Assembly (NCBI RefSeq): GCF_014295415.1
Contig: NZ_CP052909.1
Location: 2,604,001 to 2,668,000 of the forward strand
DNA: 64,000 bases
Reading direction: 5' to 3'
Source: Constantimarinum furrinae
Lineage (GTDB): Bacteria > Bacteroidota > Bacteroidia > Flavobacteriales > Flavobacteriaceae
Part shown: one piece after another, positions 9,255 to 17,875 of the stretch
How positions within the stretch are numbered: position 1 is the stretch's first letter
Layout of the letters: each line of letters opens with the position of its first letter
The notes under the pieces: generated by a model
What the model saw: the letters and a program-made list of their open reading frames with translations, nothing else
The model's database searches: none
Told to the model about the DNA's origin: nothing
Position numbers and translations under genes: made by a program

Positions 9255-11246
9255 GTGGAGAACAATGAAAAATCTGAAAATCTTGATCCGGGTCGGCTAA
9301 AAGCGGCACTTGATCTATATGACAATGCGCCATGTGGTTCGATCTCATTTCAGAATGACGGTCTTATTTATGATATAAATAAGACACTCTGCAATTGGCT
9401 GGGTTATGAAAAGGAGGAATTAATTAATGTACGTACACTCCCGAGTCTGTTTAAAATAGGAGGACAAATATTCTTTGAAACACATTTTTTTCCTCTTATT
9501 AAAATGCAGGGCTTTATAAAAGAAGTATATTTTGATATTCTGAGAAAGGACAAAAGTATACTTCACGGCCTTATAAATGTTAGAGAGATCCCCCATGAAA
9601 ATGACCAACCTTCCACCTATCAGGCTACCATACTGGATATTTCCGATCGCTGGCATTATGAGGCTGCCTTGTTGGAAGCCAAGCGAAAGGCCGAAGCTGA
9701 TTCAAAAGCAAAAGCCGATTTTCTAGCTACCATCAGCCATGAAATTAGAACACCCTTGAATTCTATCCTGGGAATTGGGAACCTACTGCATCAAACTCCG
9801 TTGAACAAAAATCAAAAAGAATACGCTCGCTTATTGCTCCATTCTTCTGAACATTTACTTAGTTTGGTGAACAATCTCCTTGATCTAAGTAAGATCGAAG
9901 CTAAAAAGATTGCATTAGAGCATGTTCCCTTTAATATTCATGATCTCACTACGATTATAAATCACACCTTTTCGGTAAGGGCGAAGGAAAAGGGAATTAA
10001 GATGAATGTAGTGTTCGACAACAATGTTCCTCACAACCTTATAGGAGATCCTGTAAAGCTTAAACAGGTCTTAACCAACCTTATTGGGAATGCCATAAAA
10101 TTTACTAAAGAGGGGTCTGTTTCATTGAAAATTTCCTTGTTAGAAAAGAATGAAAACGAGGTATGTTTACAATTCTTAGTTACTGATACCGGAATAGGAA
10201 TACCGGAAGAAAAACTGGAAGCGATCTTTCAGGAATTTTCTCAGGCAAGCTATGATGTAAGTGTAGAATTTGGAGGTACCGGACTGGGTCTAACTATCAG
10301 CAAAAAGCTATTAGAACTTCACAATAGTACTTTATCTGTAACCAGCAAATTAAAAGAAGGATCAACATTTAGTTTTAGTATTTGGTATTCCTTGTCTGAT
10401 AGTGTGGTTCCAAAAGTAGATGCCTTACCGTCTCCTTCTAAAAAGCATAAATTCGGGAAGATAAAGGTGTTGGTTGTTGACGATAATCCTGCAAATATAT
10501 TTATAGCCGAACAGTATTTAGATCAATGGAATATAAAATATAATTCGGCTGAAAGTGGCGCTGAAGCCCTACACATTTTGGAGAGAAAGCACTTCGATCT
10601 AATATTACTGGATTTGCAAATGCCGAAAATGAGTGGTTATGAAACTGCGAAAAAGATCAGGAAATTGAAGCAAAAAAATAAATCGGTGATTGTTGCATTT
10701 TCTGCCTCTACGAAAGGCGAAGTAAACAAACAGCTTCAGGAAGCAGGTATTGATGATCACCTTCCCAAACCGTTTCAACCGAAAGAATTGTATGAGATAT
10801 TATTAAAATACAAAACTCCTTCAAAGGAATCTTCCCCTAAAAGTGCTAAAACGCAGCAACCTTCCGTAAATCTAAGGAAAATGAGTAAATCTAAAATTAA
10901 ACGTCCAGTAAGCGCCAGCTTCAACCTCTCCCGTTTTGAGAAGATGGCCAGTAATAAACCTGAATATCTTAAAAAATTCAAATTAAGTTCACTTGATGGA
11001 GTCATAAGCTATCAAAAGGATTTTAACAAAGCCGTAAATAAAAAAGACATAAATCTGCTTTCCGATCTCATTCATAAAAGCACCATGACCCTTTATTATA
11101 TACAGGCAGATCGGTTAAGTGAATATTTAAAAGAATGTCGCAATTTACTACAAGAAAATCCTATAGATAATTCACTGTTATCTACCAAAGTGCAAGATTG
11201 TAATGAGGAGTTCGATATCATTATAAATGGGTTAAAGCAGGAATGA
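9255..11246 (+). CDS. PAS hybrid histidine kinase with receiver and Hpt-like tail
   Basis: 663 residues, no membrane segment, so a soluble sensor. Order: PAS domain (about 15-135), short coiled coil, HisKA (H162 in TISHEIRTPLNS), HATPase (N, G1 and G2 boxes: NLIGNAIKF, DTGIGIP, GGTGLGL; about 262-378), receiver (DD at 409-410, phospho-acceptor D453 in LLDLQMPKMSG, K508 in LPKPF), then a linker and a helical C-terminal region (about 555-660). In that tail H607 sits in LIHKSTM and may be a weak Hpt site. Translation begins at GTG 9255; the nearby ATG at 9265 is out of frame. It is cotranscribed with the RsbQ-like hydrolase 8 bases upstream, which probably supplies its signal. The output partner is not encoded nearby. 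Confidence 0.88.
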   Translation: MENNEKSENLDPGRLKAALDLYDNAPCGSISFQNDGLIYDINKTLCNWLGYEKEELINVRTLPSLFKIGGQIFFETHFFPLIKMQGFIKEVYFDILRKDKSILHGLINVREIPHENDQPSTYQATILDISDRWHYEAALLEAKRKAEADSKAKADFLATISHEIRTPLNSILGIGNLLHQTPLNKNQKEYARLLLHSSEHLLSLVNNLLDLSKIEAKKIALEHVPFNIHDLTTIINHTFSVRAKEKGIKMNVVFDNNVPHNLIGDPVKLKQVLTNLIGNAIKFTKEGSVSLKISLLEKNENEVCLQFLVTDTGIGIPEEKLEAIFQEFSQASYDVSVEFGGTGLGLTISKKLLELHNSTLSVTSKLKEGSTFSFSIWYSLSDSVVPKVDALPSPSKKHKFGKIKVLVVDDNPANIFIAEQYLDQWNIKYNSAESGAEALHILERKHFDLILLDLQMPKMSGYETAKKIRKLKQKNKSVIVAFSASTKGEVNKQLQEAGIDDHLPKPFQPKELYEILLKYKTPSKESSPKSAKTQQPSVNLRKMSKSKIKRPVSASFNLSRFEKMASNKPEYLKKFKLSSLDGVISYQKDFNKAVNKKDINLLSDLIHKSTMTLYYIQADRLSEYLKECRNLLQENPIDNSLLSTKVQDCNEEFDIIINGLKQE

Positions 11247-11331
11247 CCAAACTAGAGTTTAACAAAAAGCTAACAACCTTATAATTTTTCTGCTCTATTT
11301 TTAATTAAAATTTTTTTAATAAATATTCTCT

Positions 11332-12996
11332 ATGTCCATACTTCCGGAAGCTATTGACCGATATCGTAAGTTTTTCAGTTTTATAATTAAGTACTGGAAT
11401 AGTGATCTCGTTAAATATTCGTCCGATCGGGCATTAGGCAAAGATACAGAGATAGAACGGTCGTCATTTGATCAGGATCCGGAAGAATTTGTGAAGGATC
11501 TGAAAACAATGGGTCCCACCTATATTAAACTTGGGCAACTACTATCTACACGTCCGGATCTACTTCCGGAATCATATTTAGAAGCTTTGTGTCAATTACA
11601 AGATGATGTAGAAACAATTCCGTACGAACAAATTCACGAAACTTTTGAAGAGGTAATAGGATCACGTATCTCAAAATGCTTTAAGGAGTTTGATGAAATT
11701 CCAATGGCAAGTGCTTCCATTGGACAGGTTCACAAAGCCGTTCTTCATTCCGGAAAAAAGGTTGCCGTAAAAATACAGCGTCCGCAGATTCGGGAGCAAT
11801 TTTTAAAAGATCTAAATACCTTACAAGAAATAGCCACTTGGGCTGTAAAAAATTCGGAAGATGCACGAAAGTACAATGTAGCCGAGCTAGTGGATGAATT
11901 AAGATATACCCTGCTTCAAGAACTCGACTATAATGCTGAAGCCGAACATCTTATGCTTTTAGCAGAAAATTTAAAACACTTTAACCATTTACATGTACCA
12001 CAACCCATTTTGGACTATACTTCTTCGAAAGTATTGACAATGGAACTCGTTGAGGGGCAAAAAGTGACGAAAGTGAGTCCGCTAAAGAGAATGGAGAAGA
12101 ATTTAGATCCACTTTTAGATGACTTAATATGTGGTTATTTGAAGCAAGTTATAGAAGATGGTTTTGCTCATGCCGATCCTCATCCGGGTAATATTTTTAT
12201 TACTAACGACAACAGGTTAGCCTTAATGGATTTGGGAATGACTGCTCATTTTACTAAAGAATTGCAAAGCGAAATTCTTCAATTAATGATTGGATTGAGT
12301 AGTTATGATAGTAATCAGGTGTCTAAAGTTATACTGGCAATGAGTCATTATGATCAAGAGACTGCAAATATAGATGGGTTCAACAAGAATATAAGTCGTC
12401 TCATTCAGGAGAGTGAAATAAGCAAAGCTGATACAATGCAAACGGGGCGTCATATCATACAAATGAACAGAATTGCAGCACATCATGGCATTCAAATTCC
12501 AGCACCCTTAAATATGTTAGCAAAAATACTGCTCAATATGGATCAAATCGTCGCGGAACTTTCTCCCCGATACAATGTGAATGAAACTATTCGAGGGTAT
12601 ATAAAAAAAATAATGCACACCAAGACCATTAGCGAGTTAAAGCCTGAGAACATATTTAATCTTATACTGGAAACTAAGAAATTAACAGAGAAAATGCCCG
12701 AGCGACTCAATGCTATATTGGAAAATCTTTCTACGAATCAATTTAAGGTTAAAGTTGATGCCATTAATGAAGATAGATTTACCGACGCTTTCCAAAAAGT
12801 CGCCAACCGTATCACTTTGGGTCTTATAATTGCCGCGATGATCATTGGTGCTGCCCTGTTAATTCAAATTCCAACGTCGTGGAAGATCTTCGGGTATCCC
12901 GGTCTGGCGATCCTGTTGTTTTTTGTGGCTGCCTTGCTTGGCTTTTACATCATCTACGCCATTATATTCAAGGATCAGGATTTTAAAAAACGATAG
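11332..12996 (+). CDS. AarF/UbiB-family atypical kinase, membrane-anchored
   Basis: 554 residues. UbiB/ADCK-family signature segments are present: the KxGQ-type motif in YIKLGQLLSTRPDLLPE, the Ala-rich loop ASIGQVHKA, the lysine in VAVKIQRP, the catalytic loop FAHADPHPGNIF and the metal site LMDLGM. Two hydrophobic segments at the C-terminus (about 503-521 and 525-546) anchor it in the inner membrane. Members support isoprenoid-quinone or lipid homeostasis with ATPase activity; the substrate here is not defined. It stands alone, with an AT-rich 85-base upstream region. Confidence 0.9.
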   Translation: MSILPEAIDRYRKFFSFIIKYWNSDLVKYSSDRALGKDTEIERSSFDQDPEEFVKDLKTMGPTYIKLGQLLSTRPDLLPESYLEALCQLQDDVETIPYEQIHETFEEVIGSRISKCFKEFDEIPMASASIGQVHKAVLHSGKKVAVKIQRPQIREQFLKDLNTLQEIATWAVKNSEDARKYNVAELVDELRYTLLQELDYNAEAEHLMLLAENLKHFNHLHVPQPILDYTSSKVLTMELVEGQKVTKVSPLKRMEKNLDPLLDDLICGYLKQVIEDGFAHADPHPGNIFITNDNRLALMDLGMTAHFTKELQSEILQLMIGLSSYDSNQVSKVILAMSHYDQETANIDGFNKNISRLIQESEISKADTMQTGRHIIQMNRIAAHHGIQIPAPLNMLAKILLNMDQIVAELSPRYNVNETIRGYIKKIMHTKTISELKPENIFNLILETKKLTEKMPERLNAILENLSTNQFKVKVDAINEDRFTDAFQKVANRITLGLIIAAMIIGAALLIQIPTSWKIFGYPGLAILLFFVAALLGFYIIYAIIFKDQDFKKR

Positions 12997-13245
12997 GAAT
13001 TCATAGTAATGAAGTTGTATGAAATTCTGCATACGATTAATTCAACAATCTATGAATCAAACTTAATCGTAAAGAAACACTCAGAAACTTCAAATATCGT
13101 CCTAAACCCACGCTTTCTATGCCCCGTATTAGGCTTGTGGAAATACTAAAAATTTAAAATAGTAGCAAATTGGGATTGACTTCCCGTTTAGAGAATGATG
13201 ACATTTTAAAGATGAGTCGATGTATGTATATCACTAACTTTAAAA
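12997..13245. other. 249-base intergenic region with an imperfect nested inverted repeat
   Basis: ATTCATAG (12999-13006) pairs with CTATGAAT (13050-13057), and inside it GTATG (13017-13021) pairs with CATAC (13030-13034), so this could fold as a long imperfect hairpin after the aarF stop. There is no T tract, and I call it only a possible terminator. Beyond it I see no gene, tRNA or clear promoter; a weak TAACTTTA box lies just before the next ATG. Confidence 0.3.
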
Positions 13246-14298
13246 ATGTACTTCATGAGAACACTTTACTTATTTTTACTTTTAATCTGCATTCCACTAT
13301 GTTCTGTCAACGCTCAACTTACCGACGTAGTTACCGGCCTTAACGATCCTTCCAGGTTATTGTTAAACGGAAATGATCTCTATTTTACGACGCCCAGCAC
13401 AATTTCTAAAATAGACATCACTGTTCCATCTCCTACCCCAGAAGTGGTAGTCACTGGTTTGAGTACGGCCACGGGCATGGTTTTAAACGGGAACGATCTC
13501 TATGTTGCTCAATTTAACGGGGGAAAGATATCGAAAATTGATATTTCAAATCCAAATCCGACGGTACAGGATGTGATTACCGGATTAAACACTCCCAACG
13601 GTCTGGCAATTCGAGGAAACTTCATTTATTTTTCTGATAATAACAACAATACGGTAAGGCGCGTAGATTATACTAATCCCGGTGCCCCGGAAGTCGTCGC
13701 CACTTCTGCATTTAATTTCAATCCCATCGGATTGGTCTTTGATGATAATCTCCTCTATATATCGAGCGGAATAGCAAACCGTGTTTCGACCGTCGATGTT
13801 ACAAGTGGTGTTACAACGCCTGTAGACGTGGTGGTTGGTGTAAACCGACCATTAGGAATCCGGTTAAATTCTACTAACCTCTATATTGCTGAGCGGAATG
13901 ATAATAAAATTTCTGTAAATGATATTACTTCGGGGTCGAATATAGCCGAAGATCTGGTTACCGGTCTCAATCAGCCCAGTGATATCGCTCTTAACAATGA
14001 ATTTTTATTTATACTTGAAAGTGGTGCCAATAAGATTTCGAAATATCCGCTGCTGCTTGGAATTGAAGAGTCCAATGCGTCTAGGTTAACCTTATATCCC
14101 AATCCTGCAAATGGTGGTATTATAAACATTTCAGGGGTGCAGGAACCAGCTGCGGTTGCAATTATGAATATGTTAGGTCAAAAAGTAAAAGAATTAACGC
14201 TATCTCCAATGGAAGAGATCGATATTTCAGATTTGGCCTCCGGTAGTTATATACTTTCTATCGATGACACAACACACTTAAGGTTTATTAAAAACTAA
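13246..14298 (+). CDS. Secreted beta-propeller protein with T9SS type A sorting domain
   Basis: 350 residues. A signal peptide begins at MRTLYLFLLLI (the ATG at 13255 may be the real start) with cleavage likely after VNAQ. Six or so repeats of about 45 residues each contain VTGL(N)xPxGLxLNGNxLY patterns, giving an NHL/SMP-30-like propeller. The C-terminus (about 275-350) is a type IX secretion sorting domain: TLYPNPANG, then VAIMNMLGQKV and the final GSYILSI...RFIKN. The product is therefore exported by T9SS and attached to or released from the cell surface. The binding target is unknown. It is followed by a strong terminator. Confidence 0.85.
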   Translation: MYFMRTLYLFLLLICIPLCSVNAQLTDVVTGLNDPSRLLLNGNDLYFTTPSTISKIDITVPSPTPEVVVTGLSTATGMVLNGNDLYVAQFNGGKISKIDISNPNPTVQDVITGLNTPNGLAIRGNFIYFSDNNNNTVRRVDYTNPGAPEVVATSAFNFNPIGLVFDDNLLYISSGIANRVSTVDVTSGVTTPVDVVVGVNRPLGIRLNSTNLYIAERNDNKISVNDITSGSNIAEDLVTGLNQPSDIALNNEFLFILESGANKISKYPLLLGIEESNASRLTLYPNPANGGIINISGVQEPAAVAIMNMLGQKVKELTLSPMEEIDISDLASGSYILSIDDTTHLRFIKN

Positions 14299-14313
14299 TT
14301 TCAGAAACAACAC

Positions 14314-14338
14314 AAACCCGCCAAATGGCGGGTTTTTT
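14314..14338 (+). terminator. Rho-independent terminator of the T9SS cargo gene
   Basis: AACCCGCC (14315-14322), loop AAAT, GGCGGGTT (14327-14334), then continued T's to 14338. It begins 16 bases after the stop codon and is a classic intrinsic terminator; it may also serve the convergent DUF4870 gene. Confidence 0.85.
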
Positions 14339-14349
14339 GCAATTAATTC

Positions 14350-14712
14350 TTAAGAAATAAACCGTATCGTTAAAAAGTAACTGGGAGATTCCCCGTTACT
14401 GGCTCGGATTGCATTTACAATAGGCATTATAAATCCAACTACACATGCCATAATAAGCGTAAGTATACCTAAGCCAAGCAATAGAATTGCAGGAATACTT
14501 AAAACAATATACAATAAGAGGCTTATCTGAAAGTTTACAGCGGCCTTCCCGTGCTCATCCATCTCGATGACTTTTTCCTTTGTAGTTAACCAAATGATAA
14601 GAGGTGCAATTAAACTTCCGAAGCCAATAAAATAGCCCAATAATTGTGACAGGTGCATTACAACAACTAATTGTTTGTCGCTTCGCTTTTGAGTGTGGTT
14701 GATGACTTCCAT
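14350..14712 (-). CDS. DUF4870 small membrane protein
   Basis: 120 residues with three hydrophobic segments (about 17-41, 66-84, 85-103) and the family pattern HLSQLLGYF...PLIIWL...DEHGKAAVNFQISLLLY. DUF4870 proteins resemble the Tic20/HOATZ-like membrane fold and have no established function. It is divergent from mnmE across about 130 bases and convergent with the T9SS cargo gene. Confidence 0.85.
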   Translation of the reverse strand: MEVINHTQKRSDKQLVVVMHLSQLLGYFIGFGSLIAPLIIWLTTKEKVIEMDEHGKAAVNFQISLLLYIVLSIPAILLLGLGILTLIMACVVGFIMPIVNAIRASNGESPSYFLTIRFIS

Positions 14713-14825
14713 TTTTTGATCGATTTAAGAGGTTTCATTTAATTAGTAGAAAAAAATAAAAAATGTTACAATCACCGGATCAACAATTAAAATCAGCTCG
14801 TGTACGTCCGGCAGCACAATATTAC

Positions 14826-14833
14826 TATTTTTG
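14826..14833 (+). promoter_or_regulatory. Possible -7 box before mnmE (TATTTTTG)
   Basis: TATTTTTGTAG is the same -7 string seen before the DUF62 and TlpA genes, but it ends only 8 bases before the mnmE ATG (14842) and has no TTG at -33 spacing. It would give an almost leaderless transcript, so the call is weak. Confidence 0.25.
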
Positions 14834-14841
14834 TAGCTGAA

Positions 14842-16290
14842 ATGATACACAACGATACCATAGTTGCCTTAGCAACACCTTCGGGAGCAGGAGCCATCGC
14901 CGTCATCAGGCTTTCGGGAATTGATGCAATTTCCACAGCGTCTTCACTGTTTCATTCAGTTTCAAAAAAGAAACTTGAAAATCAAAAAACGCACACAGTA
15001 CACCTTGGGCATATTAAAGATGGTGATCGAGTGATCGACGAGGTACTGGCCACCCTGTTTAAGAATCCCAACAGTTATACCGGAGAAGATGTGGTTGAAA
15101 TCTCTTGTCACGGGAGCCCCTTCATTCAACAGGAAATCATACAATTATGCCTAAGAAGTGGTTGCAGAATGGCACAGGCCGGTGAATTTACATTACGCGC
15201 ATTCATAAACGGCAAGATGGATCTGAGTCAGGCCGAAGCCGTAGCCGATCTTATCGCTTCAGACAGTGCGGCTTCGCACCAGCTGGCTATTCAACAAATG
15301 CGTGGCGGCTTCTCTTCTGAAATTAAATTGCTTCGGGAGGAATTATTGCATTTTGCGTCGCTTATTGAACTTGAATTGGATTTTGCGGAAGAGGATGTAG
15401 AGTTTGCAAACCGTGAAGATTTTCAGAAACTTATATCCCGAATAACACAAGTCCTGAAACGGCTAATAGATTCATTCGCAACCGGAAATGTGCTCAAGAA
15501 CGGGATACCTGTTGCTATAGTAGGCGAACCCAATGTGGGAAAATCTACCTTGTTAAATGCCTTGCTCAACGAGGAGCGTTCTATAGTGAGTGATATAGCA
15601 GGTACTACGAGAGATACTATTGAAGATGAATTGTCAATTGGCGGTATAGGGTTTAGGTTTATAGATACGGCAGGAATTAGAGAGACAACAGATACCATAG
15701 AAGGACTTGGAATAAAAAAAACCTTCGAAAAAATGGAAGCGGCACAGGTGGTTGTTTATTTATTCGACGCTTCTCTATTAGGGTCAAAGAATACCCATTC
15801 TACGTCTCAAACATCGCCCAATCTAGTGGGGGATATGTCACAGATCCTTATAGAGATCGAGAAAGTAAAGAACAGATTTCCGCAGAAGCAGCTGATCGTG
15901 ATAGCTAACAAGAGTGACCAACTTTCAACTCACGAGATAAAACAGCTTTCCGCTTCATTGAATACGCTCAATGGACTACACCATCTTCTTATTTCAGCCA
16001 AAACCGGTGAAGGTATAGAGGAATTAAAAACCAGACTGCTCGACTTTGTGAATACAGGTGCACTACGCAATAATGAAACTATAGTGACCAATACACGACA
16101 TTATGATGCCCTGCTGAAGGCATTAGAAGAAATTCAGAAAGTACAAAGCGGAATCGACAGTAATCTAAGCGGAGACCTACTGGCCATCGATATACGACAA
16201 GCCCTGTACTATTTTGGAGAGATCACCGGAGAGATCACCAACGATGATCTTTTAGGAAATATCTTTGCAAATTTCTGTATCGGAAAGTAA
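14842..16290 (+). CDS. mnmE: tRNA modification GTPase MnmE
   Basis: 482 residues from ATG 14842, where the family start MIHNDTIVALATPSGAGAI is exact; an upstream in-frame GTG (14800) is unlikely. Domains: N-terminal THF-binding (1-120), helical domain, then an inserted G domain with GEPNVGKSTLLN, DIAGTTRDTIED, DTAGIRETTD and NKSDQ. The essential C-terminal motif FCIGK closes the protein. With MnmG it installs the carboxymethylaminomethyl group on wobble U34 of certain tRNAs. The stretch around SLLGSKNTHSTSQTSPN looks like a lineage-specific loop in the G domain. Confidence 0.97.
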   Translation: MIHNDTIVALATPSGAGAIAVIRLSGIDAISTASSLFHSVSKKKLENQKTHTVHLGHIKDGDRVIDEVLATLFKNPNSYTGEDVVEISCHGSPFIQQEIIQLCLRSGCRMAQAGEFTLRAFINGKMDLSQAEAVADLIASDSAASHQLAIQQMRGGFSSEIKLLREELLHFASLIELELDFAEEDVEFANREDFQKLISRITQVLKRLIDSFATGNVLKNGIPVAIVGEPNVGKSTLLNALLNEERSIVSDIAGTTRDTIEDELSIGGIGFRFIDTAGIRETTDTIEGLGIKKTFEKMEAAQVVVYLFDASLLGSKNTHSTSQTSPNLVGDMSQILIEIEKVKNRFPQKQLIVIANKSDQLSTHEIKQLSASLNTLNGLHHLLISAKTGEGIEELKTRLLDFVNTGALRNNETIVTNTRHYDALLKALEEIQKVQSGIDSNLSGDLLAIDIRQALYYFGEITGEITNDDLLGNIFANFCIGK

Positions 16291-16291
16291 G

Positions 16292-16313
16292 CCTGAAGAA
16301 AAGAAACTTCAGG
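16292..16313. terminator. Short hairpin after mnmE
   Basis: CCTGAAG (16292-16298) pairs with CTTCAGG (16307-16313) around an 8-base A-rich loop, 1 base after the mnmE stop. It lacks a T run on either strand, so termination is only suggested. Confidence 0.35.
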
Positions 16314-16341
16314 AACGAAAAAAATTCAAAAATGAGAAGAC

Positions 16342-16425
16342 CTATACCCGCTCTTTGATCTCGATGATTAACGCAATAACTAAACACAGTACGATGGTAC
16401 CTATAACTAATCCGCCTACTCCCAT
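16342..16425 (-). CDS. 27-residue single-pass membrane peptide (small ORF)
   Basis: The minus strand from ATG 16425 reads MGVGGLVIGTIVLC, continues through LVIALIIEIK and ends ERV-stop at 16342. It is one hydrophobic helix with a charged C-terminal tail (EIKERV), preceded by an A-rich AAAATTAAAACT leader typical of translated Bacteroidota genes. It lies between mnmE and the wzi gene, on the wzi strand and about 60 bases past the wzi stop, so it could be the last gene of the export operon. I recognise no family. Evidence is composition and leader only; chance is possible. Confidence 0.4.
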   Translation of the reverse strand: MGVGGLVIGTIVLCLVIALIIEIKERV

Positions 16426-16486
16426 AGTTTTAATTTTTTAAAATTAATTATTTTACAAGTTGCTAAGATACTATTTCCTTAGTCAA

Positions 16487-17830
16487 TCAGAAAGAATAAA
16501 TATACTTCACTCCTCCTCCAATTATTGTTTCACTGATGTTGCTGGAATCTATACCTATAAGTCCCTTAACTGTCCCGAGTTTTTGAGTTGTATAAGCAAC
16601 TTCGGCATAATTATACCAGGCCTTTACAGTCTGATTGAAGGGTCGGCTTAACAACCCCTTATTCTCAACATAAGAAGTTTTGAATTTCCAGTCTATCTTT
16701 TTGAATGTACCCGACAATCCAAAATGGTGTGCACGGGTACGGTTACTTGTAATTGGAACCGTGGTTGCTGTTATTTCTATCGAATTATCTGATACAAAGA
16801 ACGGCATACCAATAATAAACTCATCATACCGCCATCCATTTCTGTACACACTATTATTAAAATAATTATCGAAGCCGCTACCCACAGAAATCCCACTTTG
16901 GTCTAAAGTATCTATATATTCATATAAAACAGCGGTTATCACAGCATTTTTTTGAGGCTGAAAGAATACCCCCCAAACACCGTCCGGAAAGTTTGCAAAT
17001 CGTGTCCCTGAACCATCCTCAAAAGGGTGGTCGTGATATATGTTAAATGTACCAAGCGAAGACTTGAATTCGTAATCCAGCAACAAAGATCCTAAATGAT
17101 TACCCAAGGCATTCAGTGTTTCGCCTTCCATACCGGTTTCGGCCGTTTCTCTGGCGAAGAATACATCGACAAATGCCGAAAAATCATCTTTTAAAGGTCC
17201 AAATACCGGTGATGTTCCTCCCCATTGGGCATAATGTTGAAGCAAGACTTTCAGTGTATTCGTTTCATTGAATGTTGTGATCACACCTAAACGCTTGTAA
17301 TGTACACGGACATCCTCAACGAAGCGATCATCATTTAGTGCAAAATGAGCAATTCCCCAGTCTATTCCGAAAGTTTCAGAGATCTTTATCGGTTTATTCG
17401 CTTCAATGATCAACCCCGGCAGAGGTCTGGCGTTGCCCGAATTTAAATAATCCAAATTGGTGGCCGAAAGTCCGTTAGCTACAACGGGTCTCATCTTCGA
17501 GCCTAAAGTGGTTTTTATCCAGTTATTACTATATCTGAAAAATAGATCCCTTCTCTGAAGTTCATCGGCAATCACACCGTCCCGGTAAAAGAATGCAGCA
17601 CCTGCCTCAAATATGTGGCTTCCGGTAGTATAGGATGCGTTCAAAGAGGCCGTTCCGGAAAAGTTCGTCATACTTCCCAGCTCCCCTTGCGTATTTGTAT
17701 AAAACCAAAAAGGAATTGAACTTTCTGAAGAAACTATCCCCGTAGAGGCTACTTCCCCATGCCAATCGATCGTTTGTGATTTCGCGGCAGAAACAAGACA
17801 TAGGAACAGAAATATCAAACCATTTCTCAT
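16487..17830 (-). CDS. Wzi-family capsule assembly outer membrane protein
   Basis: 447 residues with signal peptide (MRNGLIFLFLCLVSAAKSQ) and strand-rich sequence throughout, fitting the 18-strand Wzi-type barrel that holds capsule at the cell surface. Recognisable family segments are GVIADELQRRDLFFRYS, GNARPLPGLIIE, FALNDDRFVEDVRVHYKRLG, and YHDHPFEDGSG (the HxHPFED-like motif). It is placed just downstream of the Wza- and Wzc-like genes, so the product most likely anchors the polymer made by this locus. It starts 45 bases after the wzc stop, probably on the same transcript. Confidence 0.85.
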   Translation of the reverse strand: MRNGLIFLFLCLVSAAKSQTIDWHGEVASTGIVSSESSIPFWFYTNTQGELGSMTNFSGTASLNASYTTGSHIFEAGAAFFYRDGVIADELQRRDLFFRYSNNWIKTTLGSKMRPVVANGLSATNLDYLNSGNARPLPGLIIEANKPIKISETFGIDWGIAHFALNDDRFVEDVRVHYKRLGVITTFNETNTLKVLLQHYAQWGGTSPVFGPLKDDFSAFVDVFFARETAETGMEGETLNALGNHLGSLLLDYEFKSSLGTFNIYHDHPFEDGSGTRFANFPDGVWGVFFQPQKNAVITAVLYEYIDTLDQSGISVGSGFDNYFNNSVYRNGWRYDEFIIGMPFFVSDNSIEITATTVPITSNRTRAHHFGLSGTFKKIDWKFKTSYVENKGLLSRPFNQTVKAWYNYAEVAYTTQKLGTVKGLIGIDSSNISETIIGGGVKYIYSF

Positions 17831-17875
17831 AAACGGATAATATGAATTTAGTCGGTTGAGTTTTAAAAAATTCTG

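Noticed and set aside
12999-13057. Nested inverted repeat as a strong terminator or a structured RNA
   Set aside because: Arms are short and interrupted, with no T run; listed only as a possible hairpin.
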